The notes: generated by a model not told the origin, from the sequence alone. Positions 35,886 through 44,949 are shown, numbered from the stretch's first letter. The stretch is DNA of 64,000 bases from Pseudohalocynthiibacter aestuariivivens (GCF_011040495.1 NZ_CP049037.1:2356001-2420000), one strand, 5' to 3'. Program-made: numbers and translations.

Positions 35886-37289
35886 ATGGGATTTTTGTTA
35901 CTGGTGGCGTTGGGCACCGCGCTGAACGTTTGGTGGATTTCCGAGGCCGTCGACGCTTGGGATGACGATGATGATGACAGCACACAGGTGCGCAATCCCG
36001 ATCCTGACGCGGACCCCGATTCAGATATCGAGGTCAAAGGTACTGACGGCACAAACGAGGTGCTGGCCGGTGGCGACGGCAATGACACCATTATCGGCGG
36101 GCCAGACGACGCTGACACACTTCAGGGCAATGACGGGGATGATCGCATCGTGCTGAACGGCGGCGCGGTGGCCACGGGCGGCGCTGGTGCGGATGCTTTT
36201 GTCGCCAATAGCCCCGATGCAGTTATCACCGATTTCACTCCCGGCGAGGATCAGCTGCGCTTTACCTACACCAATCCCGGACCGCTGGAGGATAGCATCT
36301 ATGATCCAGTCTACGATTGGCAGCCCGACGATGATGGGTTGCAGCTCCAAGAGGTCGACGTCGAAGGCAACCGCACCACAATTGCCACGTTGCAGGGGCT
36401 GACGGACCCACCCCCGGCAGGTGATCTGGTGCAGACGGAATACTCCGAACGCGCGGGACAGACCGTCGACCGCATCAATGGTGAGGAGTTGCTGTTCATC
36501 CAGCGTATTACCGGCGACGACGAAGATGACACTGTCAACATCGACAACCTCAGCGCAATGGTCGAGGCCAATCTGGGTGCCGGCGACGATACTGCGACTG
36601 TATTGGCCCAACGCGCAGCCTTTGATCTGGGGGCGGGCGATGACACCTATACCTCGAACACCGAAAATAACGGCCTCGGCGCGGACAACTATACGCCGAC
36701 CGGCAGCTATGAAACCGTGACCGGAGGCGCGGGAAATGACACGATCATCGGCGGCGGCGGCGAAATCACGGCATTGGGCGGCACGGGCGACGATCTGTTC
36801 GACTTCTCCGCTTCGGGCACAGGCCTCGCGGATGGCGGCGACGGTAATGACACGATTCTGGGCGTGAATGTTCTCAATGTCGCGCTAGAGGGCTCCGGCC
36901 TGACCCTCGACGGTGGGAACGGGGACGACAGCATAAACGCGGACCGGTTGCCCGGCGGTGAGTTCAGCGCCGATACCGTAGATGGCGGCACAGGCGCAGA
37001 TACGATCATCTTCGGAGCATTGGATCAGATCACCAGCGGGGCAGGCGCAGATGCCTTAACCCTCAATGTGGACCTGTTTGACGAAGCGAACGTACCGACA
37101 TTGACCGATTTTGACATGGACGAGGATATGCTGATGATCGCTCTGCCTGGCGGCTACGCCGGGGCGGGGACCGTTACGATCGTCCCGCGCATGGGCGATA
37201 CCGGCAGTGATATTCTGGTAGATGGTCAGCGGGTGGCCACCTCAGAAATACCGCTGAGCGACAGCAGCGCAATCAGTGTTGTAACCTGA
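35886..37289 (+). CDS. RTX-like calcium-binding protein with N-terminal membrane anchor
   Basis: A 467-residue acidic protein. Residues 1-19 are hydrophobic and are followed by a WDDDDDD cluster and a Pro/Asp-rich linker. Glycine/aspartate-rich RTX-like units (GGDGNDTIIGG, GNDGDDRIV, GGAGNDTIIGG, GGDGNDTILG, GGTGADTIIFG) are scattered through the whole protein instead of forming one block. FTPGEDQLRF and TLTDFDMDEDMLMIA are classical post-RTX motifs. The C-terminal ~70 residues match those of the RTX protein at 33892, so the two are paralogues by domain shuffling. GAGGGGG precedes the ATG. Role unknown. Confidence 0.83.
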   Translation: MGFLLLVALGTALNVWWISEAVDAWDDDDDDSTQVRNPDPDADPDSDIEVKGTDGTNEVLAGGDGNDTIIGGPDDADTLQGNDGDDRIVLNGGAVATGGAGADAFVANSPDAVITDFTPGEDQLRFTYTNPGPLEDSIYDPVYDWQPDDDGLQLQEVDVEGNRTTIATLQGLTDPPPAGDLVQTEYSERAGQTVDRINGEELLFIQRITGDDEDDTVNIDNLSAMVEANLGAGDDTATVLAQRAAFDLGAGDDTYTSNTENNGLGADNYTPTGSYETVTGGAGNDTIIGGGGEITALGGTGDDLFDFSASGTGLADGGDGNDTILGVNVLNVALEGSGLTLDGGNGDDSINADRLPGGEFSADTVDGGTGADTIIFGALDQITSGAGADALTLNVDLFDEANVPTLTDFDMDEDMLMIALPGGYAGAGTVTIVPRMGDTGSDILVDGQRVATSEIPLSDSSAISVVT

Positions 37290-37325
37290 CACCTTTGCAG
37301 CCGCACGGCGAGGACAGTAACCGCG

Positions 37326-38252
37326 CTATTGCGATCCCTCGCCCTGCGGCGCGACGAAGACCCGGCTGGGATGCAACATACCGGCCTTGTATGTACCCAC
37401 AGCCACAGCACGCCCATCCAGCGACGCCCAACATTCATCACCGTATTCTGCATCTCCCGGATGAACCATGCCAGGATTGCCGTTGCGCAGCTTTGCCGCA
37501 CCATCAGGCGTAGAACGCAACTCCGGCAGTTCACTCAGCCCGACCTCCAATGGCAGCAGGTGCGCATCCAGCGCCGGATCCTGCGCCAATGCCTCGACCT
37601 GCTCCAGCGTGACACCATCCTCGACGTCGAATGGTCCGGACCAGAGCCGCCGCAACCATGTCACATGCCCATGACACCCCAGCGCCGCGCCCAGATCGCG
37701 CGCAATGGCGCGCACATAGCCGCCCTTGCCACAGGTCATCTCTAACACGGCGGTATCTGCGTCAGGCCGATCCGTCAGAACCAGCTCTTCCACCCATAGC
37801 GGGCGCGCAGCGATCTCTACATCTTCGCCATCACGCGCCAATTTGTAGGCGCGTTGGCCGTCAATCTTTACGGCCGAGAACTTGGGCGGCACTTGCATGA
37901 TGTCACCGATAAAGGAACCCAAAGCTTCCTTGATCTCTTCATCCGAGGGGCGCGCATCGCTCTGCGCGATGACCTCGCCCTCGGCGTCATCTGTATTGGT
38001 GGCCTGTCCGAACCGTACGGCGAATCGATAGGCCTTTAGCGCATCCGTTACAAACGGCACGGTTTTGGTCGCCTCGCCCAGCGCAACGGCCAACACTCCG
38101 GTCGCCTCGGGATCTAGCGTGCCGGCATGGCCTGCTTTTTTGGCCTGCAATGCCCAACGCACCTTGTTCACCACGGCAGTCGACGTCGGGCCGGCGGGCT
38201 TGTCCACCACCAACCAGCCGGAAATGTCGCGCCCCTTGCGTTTGCGTGCCAT
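37326..38252 (-). CDS. truB: tRNA pseudouridine-55 synthase
   Basis: About 308 residues. TruB converts U55 of tRNAs to pseudouridine. The motif [21 protein letters not shown] opens the protein, the catalytic Asp is in [13 protein letters not shown], and the substrate-binding [19 protein letters not shown] and [17 protein letters not shown] follow. The start at 38252 (MARKRKG) has AAAGGG 7 bases upstream; an ATG one codon earlier is equivalent, while the 24-codon extension is rejected. It lies downstream of rbfA in the classical order, with a glycosidase gene inserted between. Confidence 0.95.
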   Translation of the reverse strand: MARKRKGRDISGWLVVDKPAGPTSTAVVNKVRWALQAKKAGHAGTLDPEATGVLAVALGEATKTVPFVTDALKAYRFAVRFGQATNTDDAEGEVIAQSDARPSDEEIKEALGSFIGDIMQVPPKFSAVKIDGQRAYKLARDGEDVEIAARPLWVEELVLTDRPDADTAVLEMTCGKGGYVRAIARDLGAALGCHGHVTWLRRLWSGPFDVEDGVTLEQVEALAQDPALDAHLLPLEVGLSELPELRSTPDGAAKLRNGNPGMVHPGDAEYGDECWASLDGRAVAVGTYKAGMLHPSRVFVAPQGEGSQ

Positions 38253-38320
38253 CATGCCGCCCTTTCGCCGTGTGCCAGAGGCTGGCGGGCTATCCCACGC
38301 CATGAACCCTGTCAATCGCA

Positions 38321-39061
38321 TCACTCACCGGGCACAACTGTCCCCACGATTGGCCCCATCGGAAACCCGATGTCGTGACGGCCGAGATTCGGCGCATAGA
38401 GCCGCGAAATGTTGCCATCGAAATACAGCGCCTGAGGCAGTTTCAGGTGATCACGAAACAGCCGCCCAAAGGCATGAAAATTCACCGGAGCCTGCGATAT
38501 GGCAAAGACCGCTCGCGTTCCGTCCGCCGATGTTCCAACCCCGTTCCGCACATATAGACTGTCACTCTCTTTCAGGAATCGCGGGTGCAGTTGCCCGTCA
38601 ATCACCAGCATCGGACCCGATTGACTGGCATGTGTACAGTCCGGCGCCTCGCGGACATAGCGGCGCGTTTCGATCACGTCAGCCCGGCCTTGCCGTACAC
38701 AAAACACCCCATTCGGCAGCAGGCCAAAATTACCCGGCCCGTCACGGGTGACCACCTTCGCGCGCTCTGCGCCATCCTCGATATACAATCCTACAGGGCT
38801 GCGATCCGAATGATACATGCCCGCATTCATCGCGAACCCCAGTTGCACACCGGCCGGTGCCAGCAACGCATCGACATTATCGAAACTGCCCAGCGGCGCA
38901 CCTGCCGTATCGGTCAGAAAAAGCTGTAACCGCTCTGTCGTCATATCGACTTCGCAGATCGCATATTCCGCACCATCGAAATTCACATGACGGCAATCAG
39001 CGGCCACCAACGGCACTGGAAACAGCACCGCAGCCGCCAAAATCCAGCGCAGGATGTTCAC
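38321..39061 (-). CDS. Phosphodiester glycosidase family protein (secreted)
   Basis: A 246-residue protein with a cleavable signal peptide (residues 1-21, ending VPLVAA). The NAGMY segment in [23 protein letters not shown], the [13 protein letters not shown] strand and SGPMLVIDG match the NAGPA-like phosphodiester glycosidase domain, whose best-known member removes GlcNAc from phosphodiesters. The mature protein would act in the periplasm, perhaps on cell-envelope or teichoic-type glycans. Its start overlaps the rbfA stop by 4 bases and it ends near truB, so it has been incorporated into the rbfA-truB operon. Confidence 0.85.
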   Translation of the reverse strand: MNILRWILAAAVLFPVPLVAADCRHVNFDGAEYAICEVDMTTERLQLFLTDTAGAPLGSFDNVDALLAPAGVQLGFAMNAGMYHSDRSPVGLYIEDGAERAKVVTRDGPGNFGLLPNGVFCVRQGRADVIETRRYVREAPDCTHASQSGPMLVIDGQLHPRFLKESDSLYVRNGVGTSADGTRAVFAISQAPVNFHAFGRLFRDHLKLPQALYFDGNISRLYAPNLGRHDIGFPMGPIVGTVVPGE

Positions 39062-39453
39062 TCGTCCAGATCGCGCCGCACAGCGTCTTGTGCAAACAGG
39101 CGTCGCGCCTCGTCCATCTGATCAAAGGTGGTATCCAGACGAAACCGCAGGTCAGGCGCGTATTTCAACGCCAGCTTCTTGCCGATCATCCGCCGCAGCT
39201 CGCCCTTGTTGCGCGCCAGCAGTTCCACGATCTCGTCCTGCCCCCTGCCTCCGAGCGGCAGCACATAGGCGGTCGCGATTTTCAGGTCAGGCGACGTGCG
39301 GACCTCGCCCACGGTCACCGACAATCGGTTCAGCTCAGGGTCGTGAACATCGCCGCGCGCCAACACCTCGGACAACGTCCGGCGGATCAGTTCACCCACA
39401 CGCAGCTGCCTTTGCGACGGTCCGGGGCCATCATGAAACTTGTTCTTTGCCAT
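39058..39453 (-). CDS. rbfA: 30S ribosome-binding factor A
   Basis: A 131-residue cold-shock ribosome maturation factor that binds immature 30S subunits near helix 1 of 16S rRNA. The KH-like fold is recognisable from [41 protein letters not shown] and the C-terminal [19 protein letters not shown] segment. The start MAKNKF is at 39453; the open frame extends 19 codons upstream without family similarity. It heads the minus-strand series rbfA, glycosidase, truB. The usual infB upstream is absent: the next gene is divergent dapB. Confidence 0.94.
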   Translation of the reverse strand: MAKNKFHDGPGPSQRQLRVGELIRRTLSEVLARGDVHDPELNRLSVTVGEVRTSPDLKIATAYVLPLGGRGQDEIVELLARNKGELRRMIGKKLALKYAPDLRFRLDTTFDQMDEARRLFAQDAVRRDLDE

Positions 39454-39565
39454 GCCCCTGCATCTAAGGGCTCCGGGCTGATTTGCCAAGTAATCTTCAC
39501 CAGACACCACCGACCTCTACAATTAACCCCCATGCTTCTTCTTGCCGAAAATATCCCGGGGTGTT

Positions 39566-39584
39566 TGAGGGGCAGCGCCCCTCA
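39566..39584 (+). other. Perfect hairpin in the rbfA/dapB intergenic region
   Basis: TGAGGGGC and GCCCCTCA form a perfect 8-bp stem with a 3-nt loop, followed by TCCTTTCTC. It is preceded by an A/T-rich AAAATATCCCGGGG stretch. It lies between divergent genes so it cannot terminate either; it may be part of a dispersed intergenic repeat or a regulatory element. The rest of 39454-39702 shows only the dapB ribosome-binding site AAGGAG. Confidence 0.5.
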
Positions 39585-39702
39585 TCCTTTCTCTCAATCT
39601 GCGCGACGCACCCGCACCGCCGGGCGCTCCTGCTGAACTCAGCGATTGTCGGCCCGCCCCCTGCCGCGTTAAGGATACCGCCAAACCAAAGGAGACCGCA
39701 TC

Positions 39703-40521
39703 ATGCCTCAGGGACCAGGAATTGTCGTGACCGGTGCATCGGGCCGGATGGGCCAGATGCTGATTCGCACGATCAACGAAAGCCCGCGCGCGCACCTTAC
39801 AGCCGCTCTGGAACGTCTCGGTCACGACTGGGTCGGTCAGGACGTAGGTCGCGCCATGGGCGGGGCCGAAATCGGCGTGACGGTCACCGACGATCCGCTA
39901 GAGGCTTTTGCCCGCGCACAGGCTATTGTCGATTTTACAGCGCCTGCCGCCACGGTGGGGTTTGCCGATCTCGCGGCACAGGCCCGCGCGGTGCATGTCA
40001 TCGGCACCACCGGGCTCGATACCGCAGATCTGACCCGGATCAAGGCCGCCGCGCGTCATGCGGTGATCGTGCGGGCTGGCAACATGAGCCTTGGCGTGAA
40101 CCTGCTGACCCAGCTGACACGGCAGGTCGCGGCCGCATTGGACGACGATTACGATATCGAAATCATTGAAGCGCATCATAATCAGAAGGTTGACGCCCCG
40201 TCCGGCACTGCCTTGATGCTGGGCGAGGCCGCCGCCGAGGGGCGAGGTGTATCACTCGACACCACGTCGGACCGCGCCCGTGACGGAATCACTGGCAAGC
40301 GCCGCCGTGGCGATATCGGGTTTTCCGCCATTCGCGGCGGTGACATCATCGGTGAACATGACGTGATGTTTGCCGCGACTGGCGAACGTATCATCCTGCG
40401 CCACGTCGCCTCTGATCGCGCGGTGTTCGCGCGCGGCGCGCTCAAGGCCGCGCTCTGGGGTCAGGGCCGCCAGCCCGGCGAATACGACATGCTGGACGTG
40501 TTGGGTTTGAATGGCGGTTAG
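39703..40521 (+). CDS. dapB: 4-hydroxy-tetrahydrodipicolinate reductase
   Basis: A 272-residue NAD(P)H-dependent reductase of the lysine/diaminopimelate pathway. The nucleotide-binding motif [11 protein letters not shown] is at residues 8-18, and the substrate-binding motif [19 protein letters not shown] with the catalytic His pair and Lys is near 155-173. Length and C-terminus (LGLNGG) are normal. AAAGGAG precedes the start. It is followed immediately, or with a short overlap, by a DUF4105 gene, so an operon is likely. Confidence 0.97.
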   Translation: MPQGPGIVVTGASGRMGQMLIRTINESPRAHLTAALERLGHDWVGQDVGRAMGGAEIGVTVTDDPLEAFARAQAIVDFTAPAATVGFADLAAQARAVHVIGTTGLDTADLTRIKAAARHAVIVRAGNMSLGVNLLTQLTRQVAAALDDDYDIEIIEAHHNQKVDAPSGTALMLGEAAAEGRGVSLDTTSDRARDGITGKRRRGDIGFSAIRGGDIIGEHDVMFAATGERIILRHVASDRAVFARGALKAALWGQGRQPGEYDMLDVLGLNGG

Positions 40522-40543
40522 TTCACCATTCAGGATGGTCACA

Positions 40544-41524
40544 ATGGCCCGGATTTTTCGCATTGTCGGCTCTACCATCTTCGCCCTGCTCGCGCTTTTC
40601 GGCACGGCATGGGCCGGCACGGCGCTCTGGCTGCATCTGACCGGCGCGCTGCGGCTGGCCGCCCTCGCGGCACTCGTCATGGCGCTCGTGGTCGCCGTCG
40701 TGGCACGAAGGCGTGCCCGACCCCTCGGCTGGGCAGCGCTCGCTATTGCCGCGCTGGCAGTGGCCGGGTGGTATCAGACAATCGTCCCGCGCCATGATCG
40801 CGACTGGGCACCCGACGTGGCGCGCGGCGTGCGCGCCGACGTGTCAGGCGACCACCTGACCCTGCATGACGTGCGCGATTTCGACTGGATCACCCGCGAC
40901 ACCGCACAGGAGCGCTGGATCACGACCCGGTATGACCTTGAACAGTTGCAGACCGTCGACATGCTGACGTCGGTCTGGGACAATCCAGACATCGCACATC
41001 TATTGGTCAGCTTCGGCTTCTCAGATGGTCAGCACGTCGTCTTTTCCGTCGAGATCCGCCGCGAGGCAGACGAAGTGTTCAGCGAAGTCGGCGGGTTTTT
41101 CCACCAGTTTGAACTGGTCCTGATTGCAGCCACCGAGCGCGATATCGTCAAGCTGCGCACCAACCACCGGAAGGAACAGGTCAGCCTGTATCCCATCGAC
41201 TTGACACCGCAGCAACGGCGCGATTTCTTCATGGCTTACGTAACGCTCGCCCAACGGCTAGAGGCGCGCCCCGAATTCTACAACACCCTCACCGCGAATT
41301 GCACCACAGTGGTCTACGCGTTGGCAAAAACGGTCAATCCCGACCTGCCAATGGACCGGCGCATCGTGCTGTCCGGCCGTCTGCCAGCATTCATCGATGA
41401 GCTGGGCCTATTGGCAGGTGACAGCCCCCTAGAGGACCGACAACGCGACGCCCTGATCACCCCTCGCGCACAGAACGCGGAAGAAGGGGATAAATTTTCG
41501 GACGTGATACGAAACATTGATTAG
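40544..41524 (+). CDS. DUF4105 (Lnb N-terminal periplasmic domain) membrane protein
   Basis: About 326 residues. Three N-terminal transmembrane helices (residues ~5-85) lead into a periplasmic domain with RDFDWITRDTAQERWITTRYDLEQLQTVDM and the signature YNTLTANCTTVVYAL, whose Cys and a nearby His are the presumed catalytic pair of a papain-like/NlpC-like fold seen in DUF4105. The family is broadly linked to lipoprotein and envelope processing but is not characterised. I chose ATG 40544 with AGGA 8 bases upstream; ATGs at 40511 and 40535 are possible and would overlap or abut dapB. Confidence 0.85.
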   Translation: MARIFRIVGSTIFALLALFGTAWAGTALWLHLTGALRLAALAALVMALVVAVVARRRARPLGWAALAIAALAVAGWYQTIVPRHDRDWAPDVARGVRADVSGDHLTLHDVRDFDWITRDTAQERWITTRYDLEQLQTVDMLTSVWDNPDIAHLLVSFGFSDGQHVVFSVEIRREADEVFSEVGGFFHQFELVLIAATERDIVKLRTNHRKEQVSLYPIDLTPQQRRDFFMAYVTLAQRLEARPEFYNTLTANCTTVVYALAKTVNPDLPMDRRIVLSGRLPAFIDELGLLAGDSPLEDRQRDALITPRAQNAEEGDKFSDVIRNID

Positions 41525-41543
41525 TTTCATGCGCGCCATACGG

Positions 41544-41573
41544 AAAACGGGCCTCTGTTCGGCGACAGCCCGT
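41544..41573 (-). terminator. Terminator of the small secreted protein gene
   Basis: On the minus strand ACGGG-CTGT pairs with ACAG-CCCGT (one bulge) and is followed by TTTTCC. It lies between two convergent genes (ends at 41524 and 41586), so it may serve both, although only the minus side has a U-run. Confidence 0.6.
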
Positions 41574-41585
41574 AATAGGCCGCGC

Positions 41586-41990
41586 CTAGCGGTACGATCC
41601 GATGCAATAGGTCCCGCCACCATAAATGACCGGCGCATTCTTTGGGCATTTCCCGCCTGATCCCTGTCCGGGCTGCGCCCCCACCGGGGCGCTGCTACGA
41701 CCCAGTTTCTCGTCGGCGCACGCGTTGATCCATGCGGCATCTGCCGAACTTACATTCCGGTCAGGCAGGATACGAAACACGCTGTCACCACCCCATGGGG
41801 ACGCGACATAGACCACTTCCATCTTGGCCCGACCGGGCGAGCCAAGCTGATACTTGCAATCAACGATCGCCCGATGCTGATCTTGCGCTGAAACATAACC
41901 TTTCTTTCTTGGCAAACCCTCTGCGTGAACCATCTGTACCAAAAGAAGAGTTGCACAGGTCGCAATTGCGGATTTGACTAAGTAAGACAT
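41586..41990 (-). CDS. Small secreted protein of unknown function
   Basis: A 134-residue protein with a signal peptide (residues 1-23, ATCATLLLVQMVHA then EGLPRKKG). The mature part has five cysteines (in DCKYQLG, INACADEK, GGKCPKNAP and TYCIGSYR), suggesting disulphides, and a Gly/Gln-rich linker. I recognise no family. The start at 41990 has AGGA 8 bases upstream. The region around it is distinctly AT-richer than its surroundings, with a strong -10 and a palindromic operator-like site, so it is probably a regulated, possibly horizontally acquired gene. Confidence 0.78.
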   Translation of the reverse strand: MSYLVKSAIATCATLLLVQMVHAEGLPRKKGYVSAQDQHRAIVDCKYQLGSPGRAKMEVVYVASPWGGDSVFRILPDRNVSSADAAWINACADEKLGRSSAPVGAQPGQGSGGKCPKNAPVIYGGGTYCIGSYR

Positions 41991-42014
41991 ACAAATTTCC
42001 TTTAACGCCAACAG

Positions 42015-42033
42015 ATTATACTCTGTACAGTGT
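42015..42033 (-). promoter_or_regulatory. Promoter -10 with overlapping CTGTACAG palindrome
   Basis: On the minus strand a consensus TATAAT -10 (42015-42020) lies 25 bases upstream of the small secreted protein gene. Directly behind it, in the spacer, is CTGTACAG, which extends to ACNCTGTACAGNGT (42020-42033) as an interrupted dyad. Such a placement is typical of a repressor site. No consensus -35 is seen. Confidence 0.5.
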
Positions 42034-42170
42034 ATTCATTTTTCCAAACGGATTAGCATCCATAGGTTGAAGCCATATCTAATCTCGCATCTGAAAAGAA
42101 GATCATTTAGCAGAAAAATGACTACAAAATATGCAGCCGTGCGCTGGCCGCCAGACGCGCCGTGGCCGCG

Positions 42171-43307
42171 CTACTCTCGGTTCCGCTTTATATGCGCCTC
42201 CAGCGCCGCCAGTCCCTCGTCCAGCCCGGTCCGGCCGAACCCGATGCGGAACCGATCATCTGGCGTCGCGCCCAAGTCAGAGCTGTAGATCGTGCTGGGT
42301 AACACCAGAACACCGCTATCTTCGACCAATGATCGCGCAAATGCCTCGACCCCGTCCGCCCCCAGATAGCGCGGATATCCCATGCAGGACCCGTCCGGGC
42401 GGGTAAACTCGAACAGATCCGGATAGCGGGCAAAGAACGCCTCCCACTTTGGCAGGTTCTCGTCCACGATGGCGCAGTTGCGCGCCAGTAACTGGTCGCG
42501 AACCGTTAACGCGATGCGCGCCAATCGTTCACTTGGACCCGAATTACAGATCGACAGATAGTGCTTTAGCCGCTCCATCCGCGCCAGAACTTCGTGGTCC
42601 TGACAGGCGATCCAGCCAATGCGCAGCCCCGGCAACCCGTACGACTTCGACATCACCCCCAGCGACAGACCGCGCTCATACTCATCCGCAACAAACGGCA
42701 GATGTGTCGCCCCGCTCGGCCCCAGCCCATGAAAAATCTCATCATGCAGGATCCAGATGCCATGTTTGCGACACAGCTCAATCAGCGCCCGATAGCGGTC
42801 CAACGGCAGGATCGCCCCTGTGGGATTATGCGGAAAATTGATCGTAACCAGCCGGGTATTGGGTCGGATCGCATCGCGCACGCGGTCAATATCCAGCGAC
42901 CAGTTGTCGGTGGGGTCCAGCGGCACACCTGTCGCCTCACAAATCGCCAGCGGCATCGTCTCGTGCGACTGATAGTTCGGCGTGACCACGATGGCGTGAT
43001 CATCCTTTTCCAGCAGGACCGTATTAGCCGCAAAAATCCCCTCACTCGCCCCAGCGAAACACAGGATGTCATCCGCATTGCGCCCGGCAAATGTACCCGC
43101 AATTTCGGCCCGCAAATCGGGCGCGCCCCAAGTTTCGGTGTAACCGAGCCACATATTTTCGAAATCAGCGCGATCTTCATGCTTTGCCATCGCCAGTAGT
43201 TCGCTCAGCGTGATGCTCTCGGCGTCCGAGGCGGTCAGATGATAGCGGGCATTGAACTCCCACTTGGCAAAATGCGTTTCCAGCCGAAAATCGGGCAATG
43301 TCGTCAT
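42171..43307 (-). CDS. PLP-dependent aminotransferase, class I/II
   Basis: A 378-residue fold-type I PLP enzyme. The PLP-binding Lys is in MSKSYGLPGLRIGW, the ring-stacking and Asn-binding residues in NFPHNPTGAILPLDRY, the Asp in ILHDEIFHG, and the carboxylate-binding Arg in FRIGFGR near the C-terminus. The closest types are the small-domain I-gamma aminotransferases and VioD/capreomycidine-synthase-like enzymes; the substrate is not determinable. It stands alone between a secreted-protein gene and the thiamine operon. Confidence 0.9.
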   Translation of the reverse strand: MTTLPDFRLETHFAKWEFNARYHLTASDAESITLSELLAMAKHEDRADFENMWLGYTETWGAPDLRAEIAGTFAGRNADDILCFAGASEGIFAANTVLLEKDDHAIVVTPNYQSHETMPLAICEATGVPLDPTDNWSLDIDRVRDAIRPNTRLVTINFPHNPTGAILPLDRYRALIELCRKHGIWILHDEIFHGLGPSGATHLPFVADEYERGLSLGVMSKSYGLPGLRIGWIACQDHEVLARMERLKHYLSICNSGPSERLARIALTVRDQLLARNCAIVDENLPKWEAFFARYPDLFEFTRPDGSCMGYPRYLGADGVEAFARSLVEDSGVLVLPSTIYSSDLGATPDDRFRIGFGRTGLDEGLAALEAHIKRNRE

Positions 43308-43488
43308 GGGTCCTGTCCTCTATGTTCGCCCGCTACGTGCACAAAGTCGATGAACACGGGCCAGAAGTAAACCGGCCTCGCTGCGGGCTGATCGTATTAG
43401 TCCGGTTTGTTCCACGACGCCGTAAAATGCCGCGTCGGCCCGCGCCCATTTCCCACCCGGCGGATCGGTTCCTGCGAGACGATGGGGT

Positions 43489-44103
43489 TTATACCTGCCT
43501 CCATGCTGCCACCAGCGTCCCTGCCGCGTCGGCCATGCTCGGCGCACGAGAGATGGCCGATACAACCGCCATACCACATGCACCTGCGCTCCTTATGGCC
43601 GCAGCGTCATCAGCAACCAAACCGCCGATCGCCACCACCGGCAGGTCTGTTTGCGCCACCGCAGCACGCAATCCCTCGAACCCGATCGGGGCCGCATGGT
43701 CGGCCTTGCTGGCGGTTGCGCGGATCGGCCCGACACCCAGATAATCGACACATCCCGCTGGAATAGAGTCTAGTTGACTCGCATCTTCGACAGACAGACC
43801 CAAAATCATATCCGGCCCGATCCGTGCTCGCGCCGCCTGCGGATCACCATCGCTCTGACCGATATGCAGCCCGTCCGCTCGCGCCGCTAAAGCGACCTCA
43901 ATGCGATCATTGATGATCAGCCGTGTTCCAAGAGGCCGCAGCACACGGCGCAGGTCACGTGCCAGCGCGATCATCGCCGCATTGTCGGCGGTTTTGTCCC
44001 GTAGCTGAATCCAGCGCACCCCGGCACGTGCAGCGGCCAGCGCCTGCGCGTGAACCGGTTCTGTCGCGTCCGCATCCGTGACGAAATAGATGCCATTCAT
44101 CAT
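43489..44103 (-). CDS. thiE: Thiamine-phosphate synthase
   Basis: A 204-residue TIM-barrel enzyme joining HMP-PP and THZ-P to thiamine monophosphate. The opening YFVTDAD, WIQLRDKTAD with the pyrophosphate-binding Arg/Asp/Lys, LIINDRIEVALAARADGLHIGQ, and VGPIRATASK are all typical. The start codon overlaps the thiM stop (ATGA). With thiM it forms a thiazole-salvage operon under the TPP riboswitch; no thiD is present in the window, so HMP phosphorylation must be encoded elsewhere. The 181 bases upstream of it towards the aminotransferase hold nothing visible. Confidence 0.95.
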   Translation of the reverse strand: MMNGIYFVTDADATEPVHAQALAAARAGVRWIQLRDKTADNAAMIALARDLRRVLRPLGTRLIINDRIEVALAARADGLHIGQSDGDPQAARARIGPDMILGLSVEDASQLDSIPAGCVDYLGVGPIRATASKADHAAPIGFEGLRAAVAQTDLPVVAIGGLVADDAAAIRSAGACGMAVVSAISRAPSMADAAGTLVAAWRQV

Positions 44104-44888
44104 GCCCGTGTCACCCTGGCACCCGCTGTCAGGGTCTCTGGCGTCATTGCCGCCAGCGCATCGAGAAAGGCAGGCTGAAAGCTGCCCGGCCCTGTGCTTA
44201 GCCCGACAGCCTGCTCTCCGGCCAGCCCGTAATAGGCCAGCGCCGCAACCGTCGCGGCCAGCGCAGGCTGATCCACGGCAAAGGCGGCCACGATCCCGGT
44301 CAGCGAACAGCCCAGCGCCGTGACTTGCGGCATGACTGGCGCACCATTGGCTATGCGCCAACCCTCAGAACCGTCAGTCACGTAATCAACCGGACCTGTC
44401 ACAGCCACCACGCCCCCTGTACGTCCAGCCAGATCGCGCGCCGCGGCCTCTGCCGCGCTGACTGCATCGGCTGCATCCGCGCCGCGACCGGCAGCATCTG
44501 CCCCTGCCAGCGCCATAATCTCGGACGCGTTGCCGCGAATGACTGTTGGCTTCAGCGCCAGAAGCCGCGCACCCGCGTCCTGGCGCAACGTCGTCGCCCC
44601 GATTGCGACCGGGTCCAGAACCCAGGGTTTGCCCGCAGCCGCCATGACGCCTGCAGCCTCTTCCATGGCGCTGACCCATTCGGGGTCGAGCGTGCCGATA
44701 TTCACGCTCAGCGCCTGTGCAATCGCCGCAAATTCTCCAGCCTCTTCGCGCGCATGCACCATGGCGGGTGAGGCACCCGCCGCCAGCATGACATTCGCCA
44801 TAATGTTCATCGCCACATAATTCGTAATATTCTGCACCAATGGTGCCGTGCTGCGCATTTTTGTCAGATACGTGCCGATGTCGTCCAT
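44100..44888 (-). CDS. thiM: Hydroxyethylthiazole kinase
   Basis: A 262-residue kinase phosphorylating 4-methyl-5-hydroxyethylthiazole with ATP, for thiamine salvage. Motifs: PLVQNITNYVAMNIMANVML at the N-terminus, WVLDPVAIGATTLR, VIRGNASEIMALAG and VTGPVDYVTDG. The start at 44888 is the usual MDDIGTYL-type N-terminus, 61 bases after the riboswitch; an upstream 15-codon extension is rejected. Its stop overlaps the thiE start. Confidence 0.95.
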   Translation of the reverse strand: MDDIGTYLTKMRSTAPLVQNITNYVAMNIMANVMLAAGASPAMVHAREEAGEFAAIAQALSVNIGTLDPEWVSAMEEAAGVMAAAGKPWVLDPVAIGATTLRQDAGARLLALKPTVIRGNASEIMALAGADAAGRGADAADAVSAAEAAARDLAGRTGGVVAVTGPVDYVTDGSEGWRIANGAPVMPQVTALGCSLTGIVAAFAVDQPALAATVAALAYYGLAGEQAVGLSTGPGSFQPAFLDALAAMTPETLTAGARVTRA

Positions 44889-44949
44889 TGTCGCCTCCGA
44901 GTGGCGAAGGTGTGGCAGGGACCGTTCCGGCAAACACGGGTAAGATGCC

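Noticed and set aside
33892..37289. Periodic repeats considered as a CRISPR array
   Set aside because: The period is 27 bases in a coding frame (nine-residue RTX units) without spacers; no cas genes are present.
42067..42288. 73-codon plus-strand frame starting in the AT-rich region
   Set aside because: Runs into the aminotransferase gene antisense and has no ribosome-binding site or family resemblance.
43320..43583. 87-codon minus-strand frame between the aminotransferase and thiE
   Set aside because: Overlaps the end of thiE in another frame, Arg/Trp-rich, no start signal.
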